Assembly: GCA_042691655.1 (NCBI GenBank) | Contig: CP170506.1 | Coordinates: 5,332,001-5,396,000 of the forward strand | From: UBA695 sp042691655 | GTDB lineage: Bacteria > Verrucomicrobiota > Verrucomicrobiia > Chthoniobacterales > Chthoniobacteraceae | DNA: 64,000 nucleotides | Direction: 5' to 3' | Shown here: positions 1-8,821 of the stretch, piece by piece | How positions within the stretch are numbered: position 1 is the first letter of the stretch | Layout: every line of letters starts with the position of its first letter | The notes under the pieces: generated by a model | What the model was told of the DNA's origin: nothing | Database searches by the model: none | What the model saw: the letters and a program-made list of their open reading frames with translations, nothing else | Program-made: the position numbers and the translations under genes

Positions 1-1
1 C

Positions 2-478
2 AACCGGGGCATCGGCATCTACGCGCGCCAGGCGGGCGTGGAAGATGTGACGGTGGAGAACTGCCGCATCCGGACCGCGCTCTTCCACGGCAACTGGTGG
101 GGCCGGGGCGAGCCCGTGCAGGTATCGACGGTGATGTTCCCTGGGGAGACGCAGCTATTCCCGATCCGCAATTTGGTCTTCCGGGACATCGAGGCGACCG
201 GCGAGAACGCCTTCACGCTCTATTCCCAAGAGCCGGGCGGCATTGAGAATGTCCAGCTCATTCGGGTGCAAGCGACCTTCCGCAAAGGCGAATTGTTCGA
301 AGCGTGGGGCGGAAACCTCGACCTCCGGCCCGCCGCTGATTTGAAGCTGGCGATCCACGCCGGGGGCACCGCGCCGCTGTGGGCGGTCGGTGTGGCCCGG
401 CTGGAGCAAACGGACTGTGCATGGCGGATCGCTCCGGGCGCTGAAAGTGTTTGTGATGCGGTGTCTGTAGTGCGATAA
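2..478 (+). CDS. GH28-like (polygalacturonase-type) right-handed beta-helix protein, 3' part only
   Basis: The reading frame is already open at base 2, so the start lies outside the window; about 158 C-terminal residues are visible. They begin NRGIGIYARQ and run through GNWWGRGEP, a pattern seen in the late coils of glycoside hydrolase family 28 enzymes, which hydrolyse pectin-type polysaccharides. The repeated short hydrophobic strands (VEDVTVENCRIR, IRNLVFRDIEA, IENVQLIRVQA) look like beta-helix rungs. The catalytic Asp residues of GH28 would lie upstream and cannot be checked. A polysaccharide deacetylase follows 11 nt downstream, so the two are probably co-transcribed for polysaccharide breakdown. 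Family call is by motif recognition; the substrate is unknown. Confidence 0.7.
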   Translation, partial: NRGIGIYARQAGVEDVTVENCRIRTALFHGNWWGRGEPVQVSTVMFPGETQLFPIRNLVFRDIEATGENAFTLYSQEPGGIENVQLIRVQATFRKGELFEAWGGNLDLRPAADLKLAIHAGGTAPLWAVGVARLEQTDCAWRIAPGAESVCDAVSVVR

Positions 479-489
479 GGGGTGACTCA

Positions 490-1404
490 ATGATTCTTTC
501 GGACGACATCGGAGCCACCCAGGTTCTCAAATGGCAAGACGGCAAGCAGGCCGTTTTCATGCTGGAGTTCGACGACAGCGCGCCGAGCGCCATCACCACG
601 GCGATCCCCGAACTCAGCAAGCGGGGAATGCCGGGAACCTTTTATATCAACCCAGGTAACCCGCCGTTTCTCGCCCTAGAAAAGCAATGGGAAAGCCGCT
701 TTCCGGACCCTTGCGTCGTATTGGGTAATCACACCTTTTCGCATGTTGGCGCATTCTCCGTGCCGCAGCTCGACGACGAGCTGGCCCGCTGCAACGATGC
801 CATCCGGCGGCTCGATCCCGGCTGCAACTGGCCGCGCCTGGTCTCCTTTGGGCAACCGGGCGGCGTGCCCTGGAACGTGAGCCCGGAGGAAGAGGCGGCG
901 CTTTTAGCGAAATACCGCTTGGTCAGGCGGCCGCCTTTCTGGGGCTACCCGTTCCAGACCCAATCGGGGGAGGCGGTGCTTGCGCTAGTGGACGCCGCGC
1001 TCGCAACAGGCGAGATGGGCCATCACGATTTTCACGGCGTCGGCGGGGACTGGCATTCCACCCCGCTGGAGATTTTCCTGGCGCTGCTCGACAAGCTGGA
1101 GGCAAACCGCGATCGCCTTTGGATCACGGACCCCGTTTCCTGGCATCAATACGCCACGGAGCGCGAGGGCGCGGCAGTGCAAGCCGGAGCGACGGGGCCC
1201 GATGCCATTGAAGTCGAGCTTTCCACCGGCGGCGATCCCGCGTTTTACGATTTGCCGCTGACCCTTGCCACCCGGGTGCCCTCGGCCTGGCGGGCGTGCC
1301 GCGTCGTGCAGGGGCGCTGGGAGAACACGGTGCCGGTTCGGGATGGGACGGCGAGGTATGCCGCGCTCCCGGGCGGGGAAAAGATCCGGCTTGGGCCCGC
1401 GTAG
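490..1404 (+). CDS. Polysaccharide deacetylase (NodB-homology) family protein
   Basis: A 304-residue cytoplasmic-looking protein with no signal peptide. The N-terminal third has a NodB-type layout: EFDDS near residue 27 stands in place of the metal-binding TFDDG motif, and GNHTFSH near residue 79 supplies the HxxxH zinc motif. GTFYI between them is also typical. The family removes N- or O-acetyl groups from sugars. The C-terminal part ends in a beta-rich segment of unknown role. The start is set by a strong AAGGGG-type ribosome site about 5 nt upstream. It follows the GH28-like gene closely, suggesting a two-gene saccharide unit. The Ser after FDD, where Gly is usual, is a mild deviation. Confidence 0.8.
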   Translation: MILSDDIGATQVLKWQDGKQAVFMLEFDDSAPSAITTAIPELSKRGMPGTFYINPGNPPFLALEKQWESRFPDPCVVLGNHTFSHVGAFSVPQLDDELARCNDAIRRLDPGCNWPRLVSFGQPGGVPWNVSPEEEAALLAKYRLVRRPPFWGYPFQTQSGEAVLALVDAALATGEMGHHDFHGVGGDWHSTPLEIFLALLDKLEANRDRLWITDPVSWHQYATEREGAAVQAGATGPDAIEVELSTGGDPAFYDLPLTLATRVPSAWRACRVVQGRWENTVPVRDGTARYAALPGGEKIRLGPA

Positions 1405-1487
1405 CCGCCCCCCGGCGGCGGATAACTTTTACAGCCAAGGCAAAAGCCGTTGCCCCCGGGGCCGGGTTCGACTATGGGTTGGGGAGG

Positions 1488-2369
1488 ATGATACAAAGCC
1501 AGCAAATCCGGTTGTTCAAAGTCTTCGGCATCACGGTCCATTTGCATTGGTCCTGGTTCCTCGTGGCGGCTTATGAGATGCAACGGATGTCGCAACGCAG
1601 CTCGCTCGGCTGGGCCGCCGCCGAGTATCTGGCCCTTTTTGGCATCGTGCTGCTGCACGAATTCGGCCACGCGCTGGCCTGCCGCCAAGTGGGGGGCTCG
1701 GCCAATGAAATCATCCTCTGGCCGCTGGGCGGCGTCGCTTTCGTGAGCCCTCCGCAGCGCCCGGGCGCGACGCTCTGGAGCATCGCCGCCGGGCCGCTGG
1801 TGAATGTCGTGCTGGCCATTCCGCTCGCGGCGGCGTTTTTCTTTTTGGACGGCGACGCATTTCCCGCCCTGCATAACTTTGTTTTCAGGGTGTTTTTCAT
1901 CAACGCGGGGCTCTTGATTTTCAACATTCTGCCCATCTACCCGCTCGACGGCGGGCAGATCCTGCGCTCGCTGCTCTGGTTTTTCATGGGCCCCGTGCGA
2001 AGCCTTTGGATTGCCGCGCTCATCGGCGTCGTCGGTGCGTCAGCTCTGGTGGTGCTGGCCTACCTGAACGGGTCGATCTGGACTGCAGTGATCGCGATCT
2101 TCATCGCCACCCAATGCTGGCGCGGTTTCAAAGAAGCGCAGCGTTTGAAACGCTTGGAAGCCATCCCGCGCCACAACGCTTTTTCCTGCCCCGCTTGCAA
2201 CGCGCACCCGATGCAGGCGCCTATCTGGCTTTGCGGCGGCTGCGGCCAGCCGTTCGATCCGTTTCTGCACGACGGCGTGTGCCCCTCGTGCGGGCGCGCC
2301 CTTTCCGCCGCGACGTGCCCCGACTGCCGCGAGGCCCATTCCCTCCAAACGTGGGGCGTGGGCCGGTAG
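1488..2369 (+). CDS. Site-2-protease-type (M50) membrane metalloprotease with C-terminal zinc ribbons
   Basis: A 293-residue polytopic membrane protein. HEFGH near residue 58 is the zinc-binding HExxH motif, and PLDGG near residue 151 contains the third-ligand Asp typical of M50 proteases, which cleave substrates inside the membrane. The C-terminal 60 residues hold four CxxC pairs (CPAC, CGGC, CPSC, CPDC), which look like a double zinc ribbon, an uncommon addition. I chose the ATG at 1488 because the M50 similarity begins at once (MIQSQQIRLFKVFG); an upstream extension to 1296 reads as low-complexity antisense-like sequence. A GGGGAGG stretch abuts the ATG. The substrate is unknown. Confidence 0.85.
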   Translation: MIQSQQIRLFKVFGITVHLHWSWFLVAAYEMQRMSQRSSLGWAAAEYLALFGIVLLHEFGHALACRQVGGSANEIILWPLGGVAFVSPPQRPGATLWSIAAGPLVNVVLAIPLAAAFFFLDGDAFPALHNFVFRVFFINAGLLIFNILPIYPLDGGQILRSLLWFFMGPVRSLWIAALIGVVGASALVVLAYLNGSIWTAVIAIFIATQCWRGFKEAQRLKRLEAIPRHNAFSCPACNAHPMQAPIWLCGGCGQPFDPFLHDGVCPSCGRALSAATCPDCREAHSLQTWGVGR

Positions 2370-2386
2370 CGCGCCGGGGCTGCAAA

Positions 2387-4114
2387 TTAGTGATCCGCCT
2401 CTTCGGTCGTCACGGACGGGTCAGCCGCGCTGGACTCCTGGAGCGCCTGTTCGAACGCCCGCCAGGCCAGCATCGCGCATTTTACGCGTTGCGGGAACTT
2501 CCTTACGCCGCCGAGCACGTTCAGGTCGCCCAGCTCCTTCGGGCCCCGGCCCGGATCTTCGTCCGCCGGAGCCGAGACGCGGTCGTGGAAAAGGTGGAGC
2601 ATCCGCTGCGCTTCCTCGCGCGGCTTGCCTTTGAGCTTCACGGTCATTAGCGAGGCCGAGGTCATGCAGACCATGCAGCCCGCGCCGGTGAATTTGAGGT
2701 CCTCCACCTTGTCGGATCCGAACTTCACATGCAGGTCGATGGAGTCGCCGCACGACGGATTATCGCCGTGCACATGGACGATCTCCTCGCCCTGGAGCTC
2801 GCCGAAATTGCGCGGCCGGTGAGCGTGGTCGGTGACCACCATCTCGTAAAGCTCGCCCAGTGGCAGCGATACCGCCGCGGCTGCTTCCGCTCCCGCTGCC
2901 GCGCCGAGAATCTCCACCATCCGGTCGATCTCCGCCTTCGTGTTGTAAAAATAGAAACTCGCGCGCGCCGTGGAGACGAGCCCCAGCTTGCGCATCAGCG
3001 GCTGCGTGCAGTGGTGGCCGCCGCGCAGCGCCAGGCCGTGTTCGTCGGCCATCGTCACGAGGTCGTGCGCATGGGTCTCGCCGATGACGAAACTGATCAC
3101 CGCTCCGCGCGGCGTCCCGGCGGGCGGACCCAGGATCTTGAGCCCGGGAATCTTGCCCAGCTTGTCGAGCGCATACTGAGTCATCTCGGCATCGTGGTCC
3201 CAAATCGCCTGCCGCCCGATGGACTCGATGTAATCCACCGCCGCGCCGAGCCCGATGGCTCCCGCGATGTTCGGCGTCCCGGCCTCGAAGCGGTAGGGGG
3301 CGTTCTTGAAGGTGCTTTTTTCGTAGTGCACCGTCTCGATCATGTCGCCGCCGCCCTGCCACGGCGGGATGGAGTTGAGGATCGCCTTCTTGCCGTAGAG
3401 CGCGCCGATGCCCGTCGGCCCGCACATTTTGTGGCCGGAGAGGGAAAGGAAATCGCACCCGATGGCCTGAACGTCCAGGGGCAGATGCCCCGCGCTCTGG
3501 GCCGCGTCCACGAGCGTTACCGCGCCGACCTTCCGGGCCGCCGCGCAAAGCTCCTTGACCGGGTTGATCGTCCCGAGTGAGTTGGAAATATGATTGAATG
3601 CGAAAAGCTTCACATCGTCGGTCAGCACCTCGTCGAGCTTTGTGAGGTCCAGCTCGTGCCGGGCGTTGATCGGGAAATAGCGCAGCTTCGCCCCGGTCCG
3701 TTCCGCGAGGAGCTGCCAGGGCACCATGTTACTGTGGTGCTCCATTTCGGTGATCAAGATCACGTCCCCTTCGTGGATGAACGTCTCGCCCCAGGTCTGC
3801 GCCACGAGGTTGATCCCCTCCGTTGTGCCCCGGGTGAAGACGATCTCCTCCGGGCTCGCCGCGTTGAGGTAGCGGGCCACTTTTTTGCGGGCCTCCTCGT
3901 AGGCGTCCGTGGCCCGGGCGCTCAGCTCATGCATGCCGCGATGAACGTTCGCGTTGTCCCGCTCGTAATAGTGGCGGATCGCGTCGATCACGGCCTGCGG
4001 CTTCTGCGAGGTCGCCGCGTTGTCGAAATAGATCAGCGGCTTGCCATGGACTTGTTGGTTGAGGATGGGGAAATCAGCGCGGATTTTCTCCCACGAAAGG
4101 TTGGTTGCATTCAT
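2387..4114 (-). CDS. sufS: Fused cysteine desulfurase-scaffold protein (SufS::SufU)
   Basis: A 575-residue protein joining two Fe-S assembly steps. Residues 1-405 are a class V PLP-dependent cysteine desulfurase of the SufS type: SGHK gives the PLP lysine (about K229), and RGGHHC gives the catalytic cysteine (about C369). After an Ala-rich linker (about 404-416), residues 417-560 form a SufU/IscU-type module with its three Cys ligands in NPSCGD (C455), GAGC (C480) and RVKC (C546), plus D457. Separate SufS and SufU are usual; here sulfur transfer would be intramolecular. Its ATG shares bases with the stop of the small upstream gene, making it the last gene of the feo operon. Confidence 0.93.
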   Translation of the reverse strand: MNATNLSWEKIRADFPILNQQVHGKPLIYFDNAATSQKPQAVIDAIRHYYERDNANVHRGMHELSARATDAYEEARKKVARYLNAASPEEIVFTRGTTEGINLVAQTWGETFIHEGDVILITEMEHHSNMVPWQLLAERTGAKLRYFPINARHELDLTKLDEVLTDDVKLFAFNHISNSLGTINPVKELCAAARKVGAVTLVDAAQSAGHLPLDVQAIGCDFLSLSGHKMCGPTGIGALYGKKAILNSIPPWQGGGDMIETVHYEKSTFKNAPYRFEAGTPNIAGAIGLGAAVDYIESIGRQAIWDHDAEMTQYALDKLGKIPGLKILGPPAGTPRGAVISFVIGETHAHDLVTMADEHGLALRGGHHCTQPLMRKLGLVSTARASFYFYNTKAEIDRMVEILGAAAGAEAAAAVSLPLGELYEMVVTDHAHRPRNFGELQGEEIVHVHGDNPSCGDSIDLHVKFGSDKVEDLKFTGAGCMVCMTSASLMTVKLKGKPREEAQRMLHLFHDRVSAPADEDPGRGPKELGDLNVLGGVRKFPQRVKCAMLAWRAFEQALQESSAADPSVTTEEADH

Positions 4115-4245
4115 TTTACGTTACGCTTCAGCCGTGCTTGGGTGCATTCGCACCCCGCCCCGCATTTTTTCTTCCGAAAGATAAAGTACAGCAGCGCCAC
4201 CGCTATCACCGCTCCCACGAGGATTTGATCGAGAATCGGGTTCAT
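4111..4245 (-). CDS. Small Cys-rich single-span membrane protein (FeoB-associated type)
   Basis: A 44-residue protein: one N-terminal transmembrane helix (LVGAVIAVALLYFIF) followed by a basic, cysteine-rich tail with CGAGCEC. Short proteins of this form sit after feoB in many genomes and are called FeoB-associated Cys-rich membrane proteins; their role in ferrous iron handling is not settled. It starts 20 nt after feoB ends, and its TGA overlaps the ATG of sufS::sufU by 4 nt, so the three are translationally linked. An upstream in-frame extension to 4407 would overlap feoB and is not credible. Confidence 0.82.
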   Translation of the reverse strand: MNPILDQILVGAVIAVALLYFIFRKKKCGAGCECTQARLKRNVK

Positions 4246-4265
4246 AATCGGATATTGTTTAATTG

Positions 4266-6437
4266 TTAGTGAAATCCCAGCAGGCGTCCCCCTTGGTATA
4301 CCGCGAAGGCGCCCACCCACGCCAGCGTGGAGAGCAGCGCGATCTGGATGAGCGGCCAGCGCCAGGAGTTCGTCTCGCGCCGTACCACCGCCAGCGTGCC
4401 GATGCACTGCATCGCCAGCACGTAAAAGACCATCAGCCCGAGGCAGACCAGCGGCGTGAAGACCGGCGTCCCGTCGGGGCGCGTCTCGGCGCGCATCGTG
4501 TCGCGCAGCGTCCCTCCTTTGCTGGCGTCGTCTCCGGCCTTTTCGTCTCCCTCCACGTTGTAGACAATGCCCATCGTGCCCACGAAGACCTCGCGGGCGG
4601 CGAAGGAACTAATGAGCCCCACGCCGATCTTCCAATCATACCCCAGCGGCTTGATGATCGGCTCGATGCCCCGGCCCATTTGACCGGCAAAGCTCTGCGC
4701 CATCGCATCGCTGCGCGAGACCGTGGGATCGGCCGGTTTCGGGAAGCTCACCAGCGCCCACAGCAGCACCGAGAGCGCGAGAATCACCGTGCCCGCGCGG
4801 GTCACAAAAAGCCCCGCCCGATCCTTCATGCAGACGCCCACGTTCCTCAACGACGGCTTGCGGTAGGGCGGCAGCTCCAGGAGCAGCATCGAGGCGTCGC
4901 TCTTTAAAAAGGTCCGCTTCATCACGAACGCCAGCGAGAAGGCCATCGCCACGCCCAGCCCGTAGAGGGCCAGCATCATGCCCGCTTTGGTTAGCGGAGC
5001 CGTCCGCGGCAGAAGCACGGAAATCATCAGCGTGTAAACCGGGATGCGCGCCGAGCAGCTCATCAAGGGAGCCACCAGGATCGTCGCGATCCGGTCATTG
5101 CGGTTCTCCACCGTGCGCGCCGCCATCACGCCCGGAATGGCGCAGGCAAAGGAGCTTAAAAGCGGAATAAACGACTTCCCGTGCAGCCCCACCAGCGACA
5201 TCACGCGGTCCATCATGAACGCGGCGCGCGCCATGTACCCGCTATCCTCCAGGAGCCCCAGGAAGAAATAGAGGATCATGATCTGCGGCAGGAAAATCAG
5301 CACCCCGCCCACCCCGGGGATGATGCCGTCCACCAGCAGACTGCGCACCTGGCTCTCCGGCAGCCGCCCGCCGAGCCACTCGCCCAGCGCGTGAACGCCC
5401 GAGTCGATCCAGTCCATCGGGATCTGCGCCAGCGTGAAAATCGAAAGGAACATCAGCGTCATCGCGCCGATGAAAAACACCCAGCCCCACACCCGGTGAA
5501 TCAGCACCCGGTCGAGGCGATCCGTCAGCGACGGGCTCCCCCCGCGCGCGGGTTTCACCACCGTGCGTTGGCAAATGCGGTTGATCCACTCATAGCGCGC
5601 CTCCACGAGCACGCAGAGCGGGTCCAGCCCCCCGGCTTTGAGCCGGTTCTGGGCCGCCGTCACCCCGGCCACCACCGTCGCCCGATGGGCCGCCAAGTCC
5701 TCCAGCGCCCGGTCGTGCAGCGTCAGCAGGAGCAGCGCCTCGGAGAATGCCTGGTTTGGGGAAAGCGGCAACGTTTGCGCCAGCGTGCGCACCTCGGCGT
5801 CGATGGCCACGGGCATCGGCGGGCGCTTGAGCGGAGGCGTCAGCGTCGTTTGCGAAATGGCGGTCTTCAGCTCAACGATGCCGCGTCCCTCGGTGGCCAC
5901 CACCGGGATCACCGGCACGCCGAGCTCCTCCTCCAGTGCCGCCACGTCCAGGCGGATGCCGGAGCGCTCGGCCATGTCGAACATGTTGAGCACCACGACC
6001 ATCGGCAGATCAAGGTCCAGCAGCTGCGCCACCAGATAAAGATTGCGCTCCAGGTTCGAGGCGTCTACCACCGCGATCACCAGATCCGGCTGCGGCGTTC
6101 CGGCCTCGCGGCCCAGGAGCACATCGCGCGAAACCGCCTCGTCGGGCGAGCGCACTTGCAGGCTGTAGGCACCCGGCAGATCAAAGAGCACCATCGGCTC
6201 CCCATGGAGCCCATAAAAGCGGCCCACCTTGCGCTCCACCGTCACGCCCGGGTAGTTGCCCACCTTTTGGCGCAGGCCCGTTAGGAGATTAAATAGCGTG
6301 CTCTTGCCGCAGTTCGGGTTGCCCGCGATGGCCACGTGGCGGTGCCCCTTGCCCGGGCCAATTTGATGATGAGCTGGTGCGTGACTGTGGCTGTGGCCGT
6401 TGTGGCTGGAACGCTCGACTGGGTGCGCAACGTTCAT
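4266..6437 (-). CDS. feoB: Ferrous iron transporter FeoB
   Basis: A 723-residue inner-membrane Fe(II) importer. After a His-rich N-terminus (HNGHSHSHAPAHH), which could bind metal, comes the cytoplasmic G-domain: G1 GNPNCGKST (about 39-47), G3 DLPG, G4-like NMFD. The second half holds two Gate-type membrane halves with the FeoB signature around FIPLLSSFACAIPGVMAAR and a C-terminal helix bundle. Length is normal for the family. It overlaps feoA by 4 nt (ATGA) and is followed by the small Cys-rich protein. The His-rich extension is an addition to the usual FeoB N-terminus. Confidence 0.97.
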   Translation of the reverse strand: MNVAHPVERSSHNGHSHSHAPAHHQIGPGKGHRHVAIAGNPNCGKSTLFNLLTGLRQKVGNYPGVTVERKVGRFYGLHGEPMVLFDLPGAYSLQVRSPDEAVSRDVLLGREAGTPQPDLVIAVVDASNLERNLYLVAQLLDLDLPMVVVLNMFDMAERSGIRLDVAALEEELGVPVIPVVATEGRGIVELKTAISQTTLTPPLKRPPMPVAIDAEVRTLAQTLPLSPNQAFSEALLLLTLHDRALEDLAAHRATVVAGVTAAQNRLKAGGLDPLCVLVEARYEWINRICQRTVVKPARGGSPSLTDRLDRVLIHRVWGWVFFIGAMTLMFLSIFTLAQIPMDWIDSGVHALGEWLGGRLPESQVRSLLVDGIIPGVGGVLIFLPQIMILYFFLGLLEDSGYMARAAFMMDRVMSLVGLHGKSFIPLLSSFACAIPGVMAARTVENRNDRIATILVAPLMSCSARIPVYTLMISVLLPRTAPLTKAGMMLALYGLGVAMAFSLAFVMKRTFLKSDASMLLLELPPYRKPSLRNVGVCMKDRAGLFVTRAGTVILALSVLLWALVSFPKPADPTVSRSDAMAQSFAGQMGRGIEPIIKPLGYDWKIGVGLISSFAAREVFVGTMGIVYNVEGDEKAGDDASKGGTLRDTMRAETRPDGTPVFTPLVCLGLMVFYVLAMQCIGTLAVVRRETNSWRWPLIQIALLSTLAWVGAFAVYQGGRLLGFH

Positions 6438-6697
6438 AGACAGGCCACACGTATCCCCCGGGCTTCCCGCTTGCGGAGGGAAAGACGGTAGCCGCGCACT
6501 TCAATTTCAATGGGATCGCCGAGCGGAGCAAACCGGATGAGCTCCACTTCGGCCCCCGTGGTCAGGCCCATCTCCAGCAGGCGGGCGCGCCGTTCCGGCG
6601 GAAGGTCAAAGCCCGTGATACGGGCCACCTGGCGTGCCGCTAGCGTCGCCAGCGAGACACCGGGGAGAGCTGTTTTTTGGGAAGCAGAGCGGTTCAT
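6434..6697 (-). CDS. feoA: FeoA-type SH3-like protein
   Basis: An 87-residue cytoplasmic protein of the FeoA family, which supports FeoB. The central part (ARITGFDLPPERRARLLEMG, then GAEVELIRFAPLGDPIEIEVRGYRLSLRK) matches the SH3-like fold pattern, including the conserved LxxMGL and GDP...RG...LRK segments. It is the first gene of the leftward iron operon and its stop overlaps the feoB start by 4 nt. A 13-bp palindrome sits just upstream and may be an operator. Confidence 0.93.
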   Translation of the reverse strand: MNRSASQKTALPGVSLATLAARQVARITGFDLPPERRARLLEMGLTTGAEVELIRFAPLGDPIEIEVRGYRLSLRKREARGIRVACL

Positions 6698-6713
6698 ATT
6701 GAGGTCTGATGGT

Positions 6714-6726
6714 ATTGAGATTCAAT
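6714..6726. promoter_or_regulatory. Possible operator palindrome upstream of feoA
   Basis: ATTGAGATTCAAT is a 13-bp inverted repeat (ATTGA-GAT-TCAAT) centred 23 nt upstream of the feoA start. Its placement suits an iron-responsive repressor, but it does not match a canonical Fur box, so the regulator is unknown. Confidence 0.35.
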
Positions 6727-6816
6727 CGCAAAATCAAGCGATATCTTGTGAAAAGAAGAATGCCGCCCTCGCGCTCTGGTGTCAAAAAAAGAGCGAAAGG
6801 CGGTCAGAAGAACGCA

Positions 6817-6861
6817 AAAAACGGCAAGGGAGGACGTTTCCAATAGCGCCTCCCTTGCCGT
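6817..6861 (-). terminator. Rho-independent terminator after the HdeD-like gene
   Basis: On the minus strand ACGGCAAGGGAGG pairs with CCTCCCTTGCCGT (13 bp, 15-nt loop) and is followed by a T run. It lies downstream of the leftward HdeD-like gene and upstream of feoA, so it separates the two transcripts. Confidence 0.8.
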
Positions 6862-6877
6862 CTACCGATAGCTTGTC

Positions 6878-7516
<639 letters not shown>

Positions 7517-7585
7517 AAAATTCCCCCTTTAAGGAAGGAACGGATACGGCGGGGCTTTTGAGCTCACCCCAGGGGAGAGGGGAAT

Positions 7586-7723
7586 ACCACAGAGGACACG
7601 GAGGACACGGAGGACACGGAGGACACGGAGGACACGGAGGACACGGAGGACACGGAGGGAAGGAGAATAAAAACGGACAAATCCCTCTGTCTTTCTCTCC
7701 GTGCCCTCTGTGTCCTCTGTGGT
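7586..7723. repeat. Tandem 9-mer array with inverted flank (GAGGACACG family)
   Basis: Seven perfect tandem copies of GAGGACACG run from 7592 to 7654, opened by ACCACA. About 40 nt later the complement follows (CTCCGTGCCCTCTGTGTC then CTCTGTGGT), so the whole unit can form a long hairpin. It lies downstream of the leftward HdeD promoter region and just past the end of the ABC ATPase gene. Related copies are at 6878-6955, 18345-18442, 37716-37757 and 43347-43372. Confidence 0.9.
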
Positions 7724-7730
7724 GAAATTC

Positions 7731-8714
7731 CTAATCCCCAGCCTGCGACTCCAGGAACATCCGCCGGATGACCTCTTCGATGGGCAGTTCCTGCACCGTG
7801 ATGTCGCTCACCCGTTCGCGGGCCAGCACCGCCCGGCAGGTCTCCGCCACCTGGGCGCGAGGCACTTTGAGGAGCACGGTTTGCGGCGTTTGCTCTGTGA
7901 CTTCCCCGAACATCGAGAACTCCCGGGCCGCCGCCGCCTCGAACGTGAAAAGGATCATCTTGTGCGTCGAGAACCGGTCCACAATCGTCCCCAGCGGCCC
8001 GTCGAACATGATCCGGCCGTGGTCGATAATGATCACCCGGGGGCAGAGCGCCTCGATGTCGGCCATGTAGTGGCTGGTGAGCATCGTCACGATGCGGTGG
8101 TCGCGGTTATACTGCTGGAGAAACTCCCGCACCTTTTTTGCGCTGCCCACGTCGAGGCCGATCGTCGGCTCGTCCAGGAAAAGCACCTTCGGCGCGTGGA
8201 GCAGGGCCGCGATGAGCTCCATTTTCATCCGTTCGCCCAGGCTCAGCTCGCGCACCATGACATCGAGCTTGTCGGTCACCTCCAGCAGATCCGAGAGCCC
8301 GTAGACCACCTGCTCGAACGCCCGCCGCTCGATGCCGTAGATCGCCCGGTTAAGCTCCAGGGACTCGCGCGCGGGGAGGTCCCACCAGAGCGCGTTTTTT
8401 TGCCCCAGCAGGAGCGAAAATTGCCTTTTCAGCGCGTCCTCCCGCTCCCAGGGCACGTGCCCCAACACCCGCGCCTCGCCGCCGCTCGGGTTGAGCAGGC
8501 CCGAGAGCATCTTGAGCACCGTCGTCTTTCCCGCGCCATTGGGCCCCAGGAAGCCGACGAACTCCCCCTCCTCGATGGAAAAACTGACGTCGTTGGCCGC
8601 CCGGGTCTCGTCATACTGCCGGTGGACCAGCCCCTTGACGGCCCCCCACAGCCCGGCCTCCTTGTGGTAGGTGCGGTAGATCTTCGTGAGGTGGCGGGCT
8701 TCGACGACGGGCAT
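7731..8714 (-). CDS. ABC-2-type transporter ATP-binding protein
   Basis: A 327-residue ATPase that would power an ABC exporter. Walker A is GPNGAGKT, the signature is the variant LSLGERMK, and Walker B is VLFLDEPTIGLD, followed by the switch His in LTSHYM. The C-terminal 80 residues are the accessory domain usual in ABC-2 drug or polysaccharide exporter ATPases. I chose the ATG at 8714 (MPVVEARHLTKIY) over an upstream TTG because domain similarity begins there. No permease gene is adjacent, so the partner must be elsewhere. LSLGE in place of LSGGQ is common in this subfamily. Confidence 0.9.
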   Translation of the reverse strand: MPVVEARHLTKIYRTYHKEAGLWGAVKGLVHRQYDETRAANDVSFSIEEGEFVGFLGPNGAGKTTVLKMLSGLLNPSGGEARVLGHVPWEREDALKRQFSLLLGQKNALWWDLPARESLELNRAIYGIERRAFEQVVYGLSDLLEVTDKLDVMVRELSLGERMKMELIAALLHAPKVLFLDEPTIGLDVGSAKKVREFLQQYNRDHRIVTMLTSHYMADIEALCPRVIIIDHGRIMFDGPLGTIVDRFSTHKMILFTFEAAAAREFSMFGEVTEQTPQTVLLKVPRAQVAETCRAVLARERVSDITVQELPIEEVIRRMFLESQAGD

Positions 8715-8821
8715 GGGGGGTAAGATACGGATTCCGGGCGATTGCGGCAAGCGGCTTGCCTCTCTTCAAATTTCATCTATCTTTGGCGCTCCGATATTCG
8801 CCCCCTAGCTTTTTTTCCAAA

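Noticed and set aside
2006..2650. Rightward 214-codon frame overlapping the protease and sufS::sufU
   Set aside because: Arg/Pro-rich translation typical of a shadow frame; two well-supported genes cover the same DNA.
7592..7654. CRISPR-like array
   Set aside because: The repeats are 9-nt head-to-tail with no spacers, so this is a simple tandem repeat.
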